Position numbers and translations under genes: made by a program
Part shown: piece after piece, positions 1-12,700 of the stretch
How positions within the stretch are numbered: position 1 is the first letter of the stretch
Layout of the letters: the number at the start of each line of letters is the position of its first letter
The notes under the pieces: generated by a model
What the model was told of the DNA's origin: nothing
The model's input: the letters and a program-made list of their open reading frames with translations, nothing else
The model's database searches: none
From: Acorus gramineus
Lineage: Eukaryota; Streptophyta; Magnoliopsida; Acorales; Acoraceae
Direction of reading: 5' to 3'
Assembly: GCA_030737835.1 (NCBI GenBank)
Contig: CM060847.1
Span: 11,670,704 to 11,734,703, forward strand
Length of the DNA: 64,000 bases

Positions 1-610
1 TTAAATTTTTACCTATGAGGAAGTAAAAAAAGCTCATTATATTTTCAAAATAGACAAAATAAGAGAGAGAAAGTGATGGAAAATTCTTTTTATTCCTTAT
101 TTGACATAAAGACCAGATTTTTCAATTATCAAAGGAAAAAACTTATATTGCGATGGAGCGGCTTGAAAATGACCTGCACCATTGTGCAAGCCGATAGACG
201 TATTTCTATGACCGGTCAAAGATGTGGAGGGGCGGGGGCAACTGAGCAAACCATAATGCGAGTCAGGGCAAACGCTGAGGCCAGGCGCAAGCCAAATTGA
301 ATGGTGATCGCCTCGGTGATGATGACCGGCAAAGAGCAAGGCCATCCATGCCAGGATTCAAACTGATTCATCCTTTTTTTTTTTTATGGAAATGAGTTTC
401 AAGTGGCAAGAGGTTTTTTTTTTTTTTTTTTTTTTTTTTTGAAAACCATGATTTTAGTGAGAAATGCTTAAGTACAGTTGATAATAAGCGGTTTGAGACC
501 TCTTTGTGAAAATCATAGAAAAACTATGTGTTGTCTAATAAAAACATGTCACGTAGACGTTAAAAAAGCTACTCCATAAAAATAACATTATGTGTGATGT
601 TATTTATAAT

Positions 611-1317
611 GAGGGGCGGACCCCCCCCTTTGAAAATTTTTAATTAGTGGCCATACATAATGCATTTCATATGATTCTAAATCAATTAATCCCAACTCAT
701 TAGCCCAAGAAAGAGTAGTTTTTTGTTTTTTGGTGTAAGCCTAAGAAAGAGTAGTTGATATGTAAGTTGTGTGGGGTAGGTGACCAAGTGAGACCCATTG
801 AAAAAATAATAATAATAATAACAATACCCCTCCCCACTGTAAAAAAACCAGAAATTTGTGTCACGTCATGACGTAATCTCAGGTGGCATCTCAGACCCTA
901 TATGTCAATAGAAAATCACCGAAACATATACTCACATTAACGAGGTATATATTTTAATAAAATGCTTTTGTTAGAATTTATTTATTTATTTTACAGAGCA
1001 AGAGATTACAATGTTAAGATATGTAAGAGAAATAATTGAAAATTTTAATAATGACATGATTGTAGATAAATTTTATACAGTAAAAAATCGTCGAGCGCTA
1101 CTTAAGTAAAAAATATGTAATTTATTATTTATTTTTTATTATCTATGAGATCTTCATTGGTGTATTGACTTATAATAAATGACTTGAATTTGATATTTTT
1201 ATTCTTAAATTATCATCTTTATATTTATATTCTGTTATAATTTTTTTTTTATTTTAAGTATATTGTTTGGTCTCCGCCCGCGCACCCCCCCCGTTCTAAA
1301 TCCTGGGTCCGCCCTGT
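611..1317. mobile_element. Non-autonomous DNA transposon relic with AGGGGCGGACCC-type ends
   Basis: The left end reads AGGGGCGGACCC followed by more C. The reverse complement of the right end reads ACAGGGCGGACCC. The two make imperfect inverted ends about 700 bases apart around an AT-rich core with no ORF. Such GGGGCGGA ends are common on plant non-autonomous elements, often assigned to hAT. I see no clear target duplication, so the limits are approximate and the superfamily is a guess. Confidence 0.5.
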
Positions 1318-1593
1318 AGAGAACACCGATAATCTCATTCCACCTTAAGCCTATGTTTGAATACAAGTTTTAAAAAAGAAATTATCATTGCTTTAGCCTA
1401 TTTTACATGCAAGTTTGAAAAAAAAATCACTCAAAACAGTTTTTAAAACATCTTTTTAAGAAAACGTACTTTCGTTAGATTTTTAAAATATTTTTATAAC
1501 TTTTATTTTGATCTTCAAAAACTGGGATCATAGTAGGAGTTTAGAAATAAAAGTTTGAATTAAGTCTAATTCCTGCAAAAACATAATCTCTAA

Positions 1594-2012
1594 CCTTATT
1601 TGGGTAGCGGAATAGGAAAAAATGAAATAAGGGGATTAATCTTTTTCATGTCAAATCACTTGAGAGATACGCCATGAGTGAGGATAAGCTGGTATTGGTA
1701 TAACCCCTTGAAATTGTGTTATTCCACCTAAGAGCCCACATATCAAATCACCTGCTATTACCTCTTATAAATCAGACAATTCATATGTTAAATCATTTTT
1801 TTTACTTTTTATATATTATTATCCATGTTTTATTTATAATTTATTCATGGTCAACCAAACAACAATAACTTTGTTATTAAATTTTTCAACATAAATAATT
1901 AAAAACCAACAATACAAAAAATGATTTATGATTTATTTATACTAGAATAATTATATATTCTAAAATAACTTATGTCACTACTCAAAGAATGATTAAAAGC
2001 TAACCAAACCAT
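1594..2012. mobile_element. MITE copy, same family as 32084-32519
   Basis: The ends carry imperfect inverted repeats around the motif TTTGGGTAGC on the left and its complement on the right. The internal sequence around the phrase ACCTCTTATAAATCA and the following ATCC..TTTAT stretch matches the element at 32084-32519. There is no ORF. The right end lies about 410 bases upstream of the GGPPS start codon. Confidence 0.6.
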
Positions 2013-2282
2013 GTCCAAATGCTTCCAGGCAAGTGAAAACACTCAATGTACAATACAATAGGCCAAATTACAATTTCCCTAGGGAAAACCCTCACAGATA
2101 ATAAATAAATCTCAATTGTCCTGAGGTATACAAAAATACAAAATGATATCTTGTATGATTGTGTCACCTCAGTAAAAAGCATCTCCATACCACTTTGTCC
2201 TCTCCCTCCAAAGCATCCCCCTTCAAAATACTTGTTTTCTCCGATCAGATTCTCATCATCTAAAACATCTTATTATCCATAA

Positions 2283-3434
<1,152 letters not shown>

Positions 3435-3576
3435 AGATGCGCGCGGTTCTTGAGTAATATAATTGAGGGATGTAAAGATAGTTTGTGTGTATGTTGTGGT
3501 GGTGTGTTTTTTTTTTGTATTTGCGTCACTCGGTGGTAAAAGACCAATCAATCATGCCAGTATTATCCATTGGTTT

Positions 3577-4837
3577 GGGTTCGGATTATCTGTGGAGAAA
3601 ACACAGGGATTTCCTATGTTATCCAATAACAAAGCAACACCTGTCTTTTTTTTTCCATACAACGTCACGTGCACCAATGGAGTTTCTTCTGTCATATTTG
3701 TGCAATTCCTAGTATGAACCCTGTTAATATTATTATTTCATTTTAGCCCCTCTTTATTCAACCCACAAATTGGAAAAACCCTGTGTTTTTGCTGTTTCAT
3801 TGGAGTAACTTTATAATAAATTCAATTTTTTTTTTTTGTTAATGATAATGTTATCTTATAAATGAATTTAGGAAACCTATTTTATCAATTAATTATAGTT
3901 TTATAGATAACAATTAGACTACCAGTTATATGAGTGCAACTTTGATCTGTTAAATAATGTGAATAGATCCAAATCAATTTTCTTTTATTTGGGTCAATTG
4001 TTTTTATAATTTGATTTGGATATGGATTAAAAAATTAATAAATTGATCTACTTTGTTTTGGGTTTGGTTTTACTTCACAAAAAAACTGAATTAACCGAAC
4101 CGAATCAAATTAAATTTAAACACATGATTATTCAAGTTCAATCAACATTTAGATCATTCTTTTTATATTAAGAAATATATTACTGTTAAACCATTAATAT
4201 TCATAAAAAATGAATACATTAATTTATACTATCAATCAATCATATATATATATATATATATAACTCTTCGATTCGGTTTTTGATTTTCCGTTCGATTTTC
4301 GATTCGATTTGGTTTTCAGGTTATATGTAAATATAATTAACTTCAATTTGGGTTTACAAAAAACTAAACCAAACTAACTAAATTACAAGCCTAACCAGTT
4401 ATAATTAATTAGATGAGCAATGGGTCGGAGGATGACAATAATATATATTTTATTTGTTATAAGAAAATACAATTTTTTTTATCAAATTTATAATTTAGAA
4501 TAAATTAAAACCCCACAAAGAGTGATAAAAATAATACTTAAAAACCCCATGAAACCCTGTTTTGAATATGAGAATGTGTGAAAGAGAGAGAGATGGAGAG
4601 AGGGATATCAATAAGTCAAAAAAGAAAAAGAGACAGAGAATCAAATTATTGGGTTAAACAAAGGGCTCAAATGAAAAAGGAAACTTAACAAGGTTCATTT
4701 TAAAAAATCATACAACATATCACCGAAGGATCTCTCATTAATGCAATCTGACGTTAAAAAAAAAAGAAGACAGGTGTCGCTTGTGTATTGGGTAACATAG
4801 AAAATCCCTGTGTCTTCTCCACAGAGGATCCGAACCC
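3577..4837. mobile_element. Long-terminal-inverted-repeat DNA element with 8-bp target duplication
   Basis: The left end starts GGGTTCGGATTATCTGTGG and the right end, reverse-complemented, starts GGGTTCGGATCCTCTGTGG. The match between the arms continues with gaps for roughly 200 bases, through the phrases ACACAGGGATTT and ACACCTGTCTT. The element is flanked on both sides by ATTGGTTT (3569-3576 and 4838-4845), read as an 8-bp target duplication. The core is AT-rich, contains an (AT)n run near 4244-4262, and has no transposase ORF. Long inverted arms suggest a Mutator-like non-autonomous element, although those usually duplicate 9 bp. An 8-bp duplication would also suit hAT. It begins about 140 bases after the GGPPS stop codon. 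Confidence 0.75.
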
Positions 4838-4905
4838 ATTGGTTTAAGAGAAAAAAAAAATTTCTTGAAAAATGAAATGGTAGGCTAGCTACTTCTTTAT
4901 ATTAA

Positions 4906-5125
4906 GGCTCCATTTGGGTGTGCGCTGTGCACCACCGTGATGGCCGAATCAACCCGTCGACACAAAAGCTATGTTTCAGCGCGTTGAAAATGTCAGGGAA
5001 AAATGCACATACACTGCCAACATGCACATAAAACGCGGATGCTGTTATTTCCGTTTGGTTGAGAGCTCACGTTGGCTGGTGTCTGCGAACGCAAACGCCC
5101 CGTGAAGACTATGCCAAACGGAGTC
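4906..5125. mobile_element. Tourist-like MITE (PIF/Harbinger) with TAA duplication
   Basis: This 220-bp element starts GGCTCCATTTGG and ends with the reverse complement of GACTCCGTTTGG. It is flanked by TAA on both sides (4903-4905 and 5126-5128). A three-base TAA/TTA duplication plus G(G/A)(C/T)TCC-type ends is the hallmark of Tourist elements mobilised by PIF/Harbinger transposases. It is GC-richer than its surroundings and has no ORF. Confidence 0.8.
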
Positions 5126-5128
5126 TAA

Positions 5129-5988
5129 GAAAAATGAGTACTAGCCTTGAGGATAAAAAAAAAAGATAAAGAAAGCAAGAAAAGAAGAGGGTGAAAGGGT
5201 TAAAAGGCATAAACCTTCACTCTCCCCAAAAGCAACTCACAAAAACCTATCTATCAATAACAATAGCAGTCCGTTGCACCCTAATGGATGAAATTGCTTA
5301 CCAATGATGGTTTAAGAGAAAAGTTAATTGTTTTTTTTTTTTGTTATAACTCTATCTCCCATTGGTTTATAGATGATTGTCTAGAAATAAAATAATTTCA
5401 TTTCATATAACCAATATAAAATAGACTATGTTCAAAGGGGATGAGAGGAAGAAAAAGCAAAAACATAATAGCCAAAATATATAACAAAAATGGAAGAATC
5501 ATAACACATCCCCACTCCTAGAAATAAAATAGTTATATACGAGGATATAAGAGAATTAAATGATTTTATGTTGTTTATTGTTGGAGAAATTGTAATATAT
5601 AGAAAAAATAATACAAATCATTTTGAGAAGAAAACACGAAACAATTAGGTTAATGTGTAGGTATCTGGTTCTCTTTTAAGGAGATTCAAGCCCTCTGCGG
5701 TTTTGATAATCTACAAATTGGTGTAGTAGACCTTCTCTTGGCTCTACCTCTCCATGATACAACAACCTAGCTGAAATGTTGTGTAGCTCACACCAATTTG
5801 CACAAGTGGATGAGCTTAAAGCTGCACAATAAGAACACCTTCTCCGCTAAAATTCTCACACTCTTTATTTATTTTTATTTTTTTGGATTGATGTTGTGTT
5901 CGATATTACTTTGCCATGTGACGGAAGAGGTATTTATAGGCTCATACATTGGACCCCTTGGATGCATGAACATAATAAACCCCATTTA
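5129..5988. other. Intergenic, no feature recognised
   Basis: AT-rich sequence with short A and T tracts. ORFs in it are short and have no codon structure or family motif. Nothing else is supported. Confidence 0.5.
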
Positions 5989-5996
5989 GTGCATAT

Positions 5997-6592
5997 CATA
6001 GTTGTCTGGGTGGCTAAGCGAGCCTAGGCGGTGGCCAACCGCCTAGTTGCCTAGGCATGCTTAGGCAGTGTTTAATTAAGATTTTATTATTTAAATTAAT
6101 AATTATATTAAAGTTATTTATCTGTTTATCTATTCTTTAATTTTTCTAGGAATACTACTTAAAATAAAGCATGTTATTTATAAATAGAGAACACATGGAT
6201 GTAATTTATTGGTACATGTCCATTTCAACAAAATTAATATAATCTAACCCTGTGGTATTAAAGAAAGATAAAAGGGGGAAGAGATTGAGAGATAATAAAA
6301 TAAGAGTTCAGGAAATTTTAAAGAGAGACAGGAAGGAGAGACAAAAAATCAATAGAGATTCTCTTGGGACTGAGAAAATTTGCTACACCGTTGGTCGGCA
6401 GAGTGGGTGATGTTTCAATCTTTTGATCGTGTTTTTTGTGTCTTTTATTTTTGAGGTTAGGTGAGAGATTGAACTAGTTAGACGTGATTTAGGGGGGTAG
6501 GCGGGCTCAGGCGCATGCTTAATCAACATATTATTAGGCGGGCGGTTGCCTAGGTCCATCTAGACTGCTTAGGCGTCGCCCATACAACTATG
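5997..6592. mobile_element. hAT-like MITE with perfect 8-bp target duplication
   Basis: The left end is CATAGTTGTCTGGGTGGCTA. The right end, reverse-complemented, is CATAGTTGTATGGGCGACGC. GTGCATAT flanks both ends exactly (5989-5996 and 6593-6600), which is a perfect 8-bp duplication and the length typical of hAT. Both subterminal regions are GC-rich and carry repeats of GCCTAGGC type, such as GCCTAGGCGG and TTGCCTAGG, while the core is AT-rich. There is no ORF. The intact duplication suggests a fairly young insertion. Confidence 0.85.
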
Positions 6593-6664
6593 GTGCATAT
6601 TAATGCATGCCATTTAGAATTCCTGCATACATTATAAATTTATGAAAGATTCATGATTATACAT

Positions 6665-6790
6665 GCACTACAAGGTTCATTCAATGTATATAGATCTATT
6701 ACAAGATTCATTCAATATATATACATGTACTACGATATTCATTCAATGTATATACATGTATTATAGATTCATTCATGTATTTAAATTTAA
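6665..6790. repeat. Degenerate tandem repeat of about 32-34 bp
   Basis: Three to four copies of a unit built around GATTCATTCAATGTATATA and a following ATGTACTA phrase lie head to tail. The copies differ by a few bases. The repeat is noncoding. Confidence 0.65.
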
Positions 6791-9427
6791 AATTACACAT
6801 TATCCAAAGACACACATAAATACATACTATGATTCTCTCAAATACATAAATGTGCATGAATCATAGGTGAATCAAACAAAAAAAATAATTAATTTTAATA
6901 TTAAAATGATCCAACATAAATTATCACTTATAGCGCAGTTTTAGATTAAAAAAATATATCTTTGTGTTAACATGAAATCAGAATACCTTCATAAATATTA
7001 TCTAATTTAAATTTAAAATTAACATAATAAATTAATAAAGTTGAAAATATTTGATGGTTAGTACCACATACTAATCTTCATCCATACACGATGCGTGAGT
7101 AAATAAAAAATATATTTTTAAATTTGGTTTTCTTTTCATATATACCCCTCAAGGCCTCAACCAACAATATCCTTTGCTGACTGCATAATTTAAATCTTTT
7201 TGATGAGCATTATGAAAAATCATCATGGATATTATCTCAAAATATGATTTTTTTTTTAGGAATATATATGATAAATAACCCATGTAAAAAATTGGATATT
7301 CGATGTTTAATGGGTACATACTGTGTGTAAAAATAATGTCAAATTTTAGGACGGCATATGGTCATTTTTTTTTCATCGTGCAACATTAAACACAATCATT
7401 ACATCTCATATAGTATATACAAATTTATTAAGAAATAAGATATATCAGTAATTTAGTTAGAGTCCGGTGGGTTTTTTTTTTCTTTTTAGTTACTTTTGGA
7501 GGGTATTAGATTTGGTTATATTTTAAGATAAGATAAAATAAGAAGAGTTACACAGCTAAAAAGTTGTTAATATAGTATAGTTATGATTTTTACATAGTCA
7601 ATTAATAATACTAATTTTTTATCTTCTATGTATAAAATGAGTGAAGGTGGTGAATACCCTCAATAAGAGCAAAGATGTCATAGCTCTACCTTCGAGTGAA
7701 GATACGAGTCATTCTAATGAAGATTCTTGCACCCAAAGAACCTTGGACACCGGTGTGATGGTGGCCAAGGGGACTCCCACATCAAGTCAATGAAGGAGAG
7801 GAAAAAGAACCAGAAATTTTCTTTTAGTGGACTAAGTGAGTTGTGAAAAAATATTTACTTGGAAATGAATCTGCCATCTCTCCTCCTTCTCATCCCCTTT
7901 TAACCGATTGAGTAGCCACGTTTTTCCGCCCAATTGTTCCTCTATCTCAACGAATATCTTCTGACATGGAAGATTCTGTGAGGTACATGACTGGGGATTC
8001 ATTATGATGTAATGGCCACATGGCATCGCCTCATTCGCTCTAATTGTGACTACAGTGGCATGTGGCAAACTGTTTGTCGGGTTCAGAGTGCGTCTCTCTC
8101 CCAGTTCAGTTGGGCAGAGTGGTGCCGATCTTGTCCTGAGGTCTCAGTGGTCCCCCTCCACCCATGGGCCATGGCTAGGGCTAGGTCTGAGTCTAGGCCC
8201 CATAGGTCAGTCTTAGAGATGCTCCAATGGCCTTACTTCGGAGGGAGTTCAACCAAATGACTAACTTCAATCATCCTCGGGTCATCATTGCTCGAGTGGT
8301 CCTCTCCTCTTCAGCAGGTCCTTGGTATTATGCTTTGAACAAAGGGCCAATTACCCGAGTTCTCCTCCTCAGAAGGGCTAGTCTTCCGAGCTGTCCTCCT
8401 TAAGTGAGGGATTAATTCCCCGAGCTACCCTACTCGGTTGGTCGGTAACCATTTGCGATCTTTTAGGTCGGGCGGAGCTACCCGTTAACCCTATTCTCGT
8501 AGAAATGTGGCTCACTCAGGGAAAAGCATGGAATTTTCCCTCTCCAATGATATTTGGGGCAATATGTATTATTTTAATTAAAAAATTTGTCATGTTTTTT
8601 AATTAATTTGTTAGATAATCTGATTATACATAAAACTTAAAATTAATTATGATGTTAATTAAACCATATATTTATATATTTTATTTTTTTAATTAAAGAT
8701 TCGTAGAATTCAAAAAGATAGATTTTATAAATAACTTGAAAACTTAAACACTTACAAATAAGATGATTATTATAATGATAAGAAGTAAGTGTCTATAAGG
8801 ATTTGTCGGGTTTAGATCCTCTATTTGTTTTTTTGTACTTGTTTTGTGTTTTGATCAATCAGATGGTCATAAATTCATCAAATAAAATGGATCAATTTAT
8901 CCATTCATAATTTGATATATTTATAACTGTCTGATTTTAACTATGATGATATAGCAATTCTACAATAAAAATCAAATAAGATACAAACAAGAAAAAACAA
9001 ATAAAGATCTAAACTCGTGTCCTATAAAGCTGATTTTGACTTACCCAACACTAACGGGATGCGAATTCTCTAGGGGTGGCCTGATGATCATCATGGCGTG
9101 AGGGTCTCGGGGTCTCGGGCAGCTTGTTTGGACTAGAACTCTCTTCGAATTCTCAAGCCTACCGCGTTTTTTCTACTTTTCAAGTTTTTTCTGCCATGTT
9201 GTTTTTGGTCTTCTCTTTCTCTGCATCATTCGATCCAAAGTTCTGCGATTAATATAATCAGGGTGGTTTTGGTCTTCCCGTTTAAAAAAAAAAAAAAACA
9301 TCACTCACCAAACTAATCCTCAGTTTTCGGAGCGGACGAGAGACACAAAACCCTCCTCCGAAGCAAACACAAAACCCACGTCATATCTTCTTTGAATCTC
9401 TACCAAAGCGAGCGAGAGAAGATCAGC
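6791..9427. other. Intergenic region with a possible retrotransposon relic at about 7630-8560
   Basis: The AT-rich flanks surround a GC-richer block at about 7630-8560. This block contains repeated CCGAG(C/T)T phrases (8340-8440) and reads like decayed retroelement or untranslated sequence, but no gag, protease, reverse transcriptase or integrase motif is visible. Bases 9150-9427 should be the promoter and 5' leader of the next gene. A poly-A run sits near 9284-9298. I see no clear TATA box. Confidence 0.4.
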
Positions 9428-9670
9428 ATGGGCGGTGGAAACCCTTCCAAAACCGTCGCATCCGAAGGAGACAAAGAGGACAACGACGACGGATACGTCG
9501 AAGTCTCCGATCCGGACTCCTCCTCGTCCACCGTGCACGAATCCCGAGGCCCCAAGCAGGCGAGGAGAGACCGAGCTCACGATGAGGTCCTCCAGCTCTA
9601 CTCGTCCATGCAGGTGAGGATCGGAACCCGAGCGGTCGCCAAGGACCGGATACGCAGGTAAAAAAAAAAC

Positions 9671-9711
<41 letters not shown>

Positions 9712-12700
9712 GATTGTTCGAATGGTTTTATGGATTGGAGGAGTTTTCGGCGATAGGTACAAGCCGGGGGACTGGATCGAAGGGGTCGGAGGTACGACGA
9801 GGTCCGACTACGAAATCCCGGACACGACGACCCTCCTGATCGTCGGTCCCGAAGGGTCTGGGAGGAGCAGCCTCGTGAATCGGATTTCGAGGGCCTTTGA
9901 AGATGATGCGTCCGCCCCCGATAGGGCCCAAGTCGCTTGTGAGCTTCTCTTGCAGTCTTGCTTTCTTTGTTTAGGTTTGTTGTTGTTGTTGATGATGATC
10001 GATTCATGAGTGTTTGTTGTTAGATAATTGGTCTGTCGGGATGGGGACGCATTACTTTAAAGAGTATATGATCCCGAGGGGCTCGAGCGCGTTCTGTGTT
10101 TACGACACTCGTGGGCTGTCGAATGATAGGTCTGAGAATTTGGGATTGATCAAGAAATGGATGACGGAGGGGGTCCGGCACGGTGATTTGGATTTGAGGT
10201 TGTGTAGTGCAGAATTTGGGGAATTTGTTGAATTTAATTTTTGTTTGGTGAGTTGAGATTTTGATGGTGGGCTCTGTTTTGGTGACAGGAACTCGGATCT
10301 TTCAGGGGAGATGAGGATGAGGAAAACCGCATCTCAGATCGGGGGACACTATCGGAAGAGGGCGGTGAATTTCGTTATATTTGTTGTGGACATGACCTCA
10401 GTTTTGAAGTCGATGGATGCCAGGGATAAGTGTTATACTCACTTGGTTGCCGACGCGTTCAGCTCTCCTTTCTTGTCATTCAAAGGTGTGGTGCTCACTT
10501 TGATTTTATAAATATCTACATAGGTTTCATTTTCTTCATTTCCTTATTATGCATTTCAAGATTCACCTTATATGCTAGTTGTTATACATGTGTGTTTAAA
10601 TTCATTTTTGCCATAGAAGAAGTCATTGTTTAACTAAGGTGCTTGGATGACTTCGTAGACTTATTTCACTAGTGGTGTTGCCTTGTAGGACCCTATGGAT
10701 GCATTCAAATGTTAGTAAATTTCATATATTCATGGCTATAAACCAGAGAAAATAAGGTTTTGAAGCCTTGGATGAACTTGGTAGCTTTTAGTCTTTTTTA
10801 TTTTCCTTTCATCATTTTGTTTACAAAGAACCTCAACATTAATTAGTTAGACCTCGGATGCACAAAATCACCTGCAACCCTGTGTGTGCATCATCAAGTA
10901 AGCCCGTGTTTTTTTTTTTTTTTTGGGGGGGGGGGGGGGTTGAACTCAAGACCCTCTAGAGAGCAAACTCATGGCTCTAGCCAAAAAGCAAACCCTATGT
11001 TGGTTAATTTTATGTATATAACTACTGTAGATCTGTAAGCTTTCTCATACGCATAAGGAACGAATCTTATAGGGTAGTAAATGGGATCTTCAATTTCTTG
11101 TGGGGTACTTGAAGCATGCCATCTTAATGTTTATAATGAATTTTTTTTTTTTCTAGTTGTCAAGGGAAGTTTAATATTGTAACTCATCTTACATTATCCT
11201 CAAAAATGACTTTCATTGTTTGCATTCCCTTTTGTAATATTTGTTGTGATGTGTGGCAGACAATAAACCTTGTATTTCCTTTTGTAATATGTGTTGTGAT
11301 GTTTGGCAGATGACAAACCTGTTATTGTCCTCACTCATGGAGATGAACTTAAGCGGTTTGATCGTGCTCGTGTGCGAATTCACTTGGGTGAACTGTTGGG
11401 AGTTCCACCAACAAAACAATTTTTTGAAATCCCAGGTGACTGTTCTGGTGATGACCTTGTTTGTTATCATTGACTAATCAAATTACCTGCAATCATTTTT
11501 TTATTACTTGCACTGCAGACACGGATGACTGGTCGACTGACTTGGCAATAGTGGAAATGTTACGTCATTGTCTTGAGCGTGCTGACAGAAATCTTCCGTT
11601 GAAAAAGACTTCTCCACTGGAGGTGATGTCTTCTCTCCTTCAGTCAGGCTTCTTTTCACCCTAAAGGCTTCGTCTAGTTAAAGATCCAAATAACACACTC
11701 CATCATTAGGTTAGCATTGCATTAATTTTTGCGCAATTTGTTTTGGTCGGTCATATTATAAGATGCTATTTTGTGATGTAATACTCCATATTTTAATACT
11801 TGAATAATGAAATAGCTGAAATGATTTTGTTCCAGGAGATTAATTAAATGCATTATTTTGATTGCTCCTCTGAAAGATCGAATTTGATTTATACATATAT
11901 AGTAATAACCATTTGGAACGTGTTATGATAACAATTTGTTGCTCGAAAAGCTCTCAGGTAGTGGATAGGCATTTCAGCTATAGTGCCTTGCTTTTTGAGG
12001 TTTTATACCAATGATCATCATAATATTAGCACAAACTTTTTCCCAATTTTTTGAGGAAGACTGATAAAAGTAGTATAAAAAAATCTTATGCAAATAAAAT
12101 ACATATATATATATATATGATGTTATAAAAAAAAAATTTGATCATGTGGAAAACCATATGGTGTGATCAATTCAATTGACATTGTGTTCTCCCCCCCCCT
12201 TCCAAGAAAAAAAATGCTGATTTCTTCCGTTGACCTTGGAAACTATATGGTGTAATAAATTCAATTGTCATTGAGTAATTTACCAGATCATGTGGTAAAC
12301 AATTGCCTGCATGTGTACTTGCTTCACAGGTTGCAAGTGTTCTCTATGAATGTGATTGTTTCTGGCTCCTGCCTACCAATGCACAGTCTGCCTCTTGGAT
12401 GGCAATTTAGATATGTTGTTTTCAGAGTTAGGAAAATAGGAGTACTTAACTGGCAGTTTGTAATCCCCCATTTTAAACCTGTAAGCTGTCACACACTGAG
12501 AACATCTTTGTTTGAAAATCCATCTCCTGATAACATTTATGAGTAAATCATATACATCATGCTCTTGATAACATTTAAATTCACACATCATGCATTGCAT
12601 GATCCATATTTGCAATAAAACCAAAATCTTTACAAGTAAATCGAGCAATTGTAGAGACTCCAGGTACCCCATGAAAATCCATCTCCTGATAACATTTATG

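Noticed and set aside
7832-8260. Two opposing ORFs of about 80 codons in the GC-richer block
   Set aside because: Neither shows domain motifs or a codon pattern. The block is more likely decayed repeat sequence.
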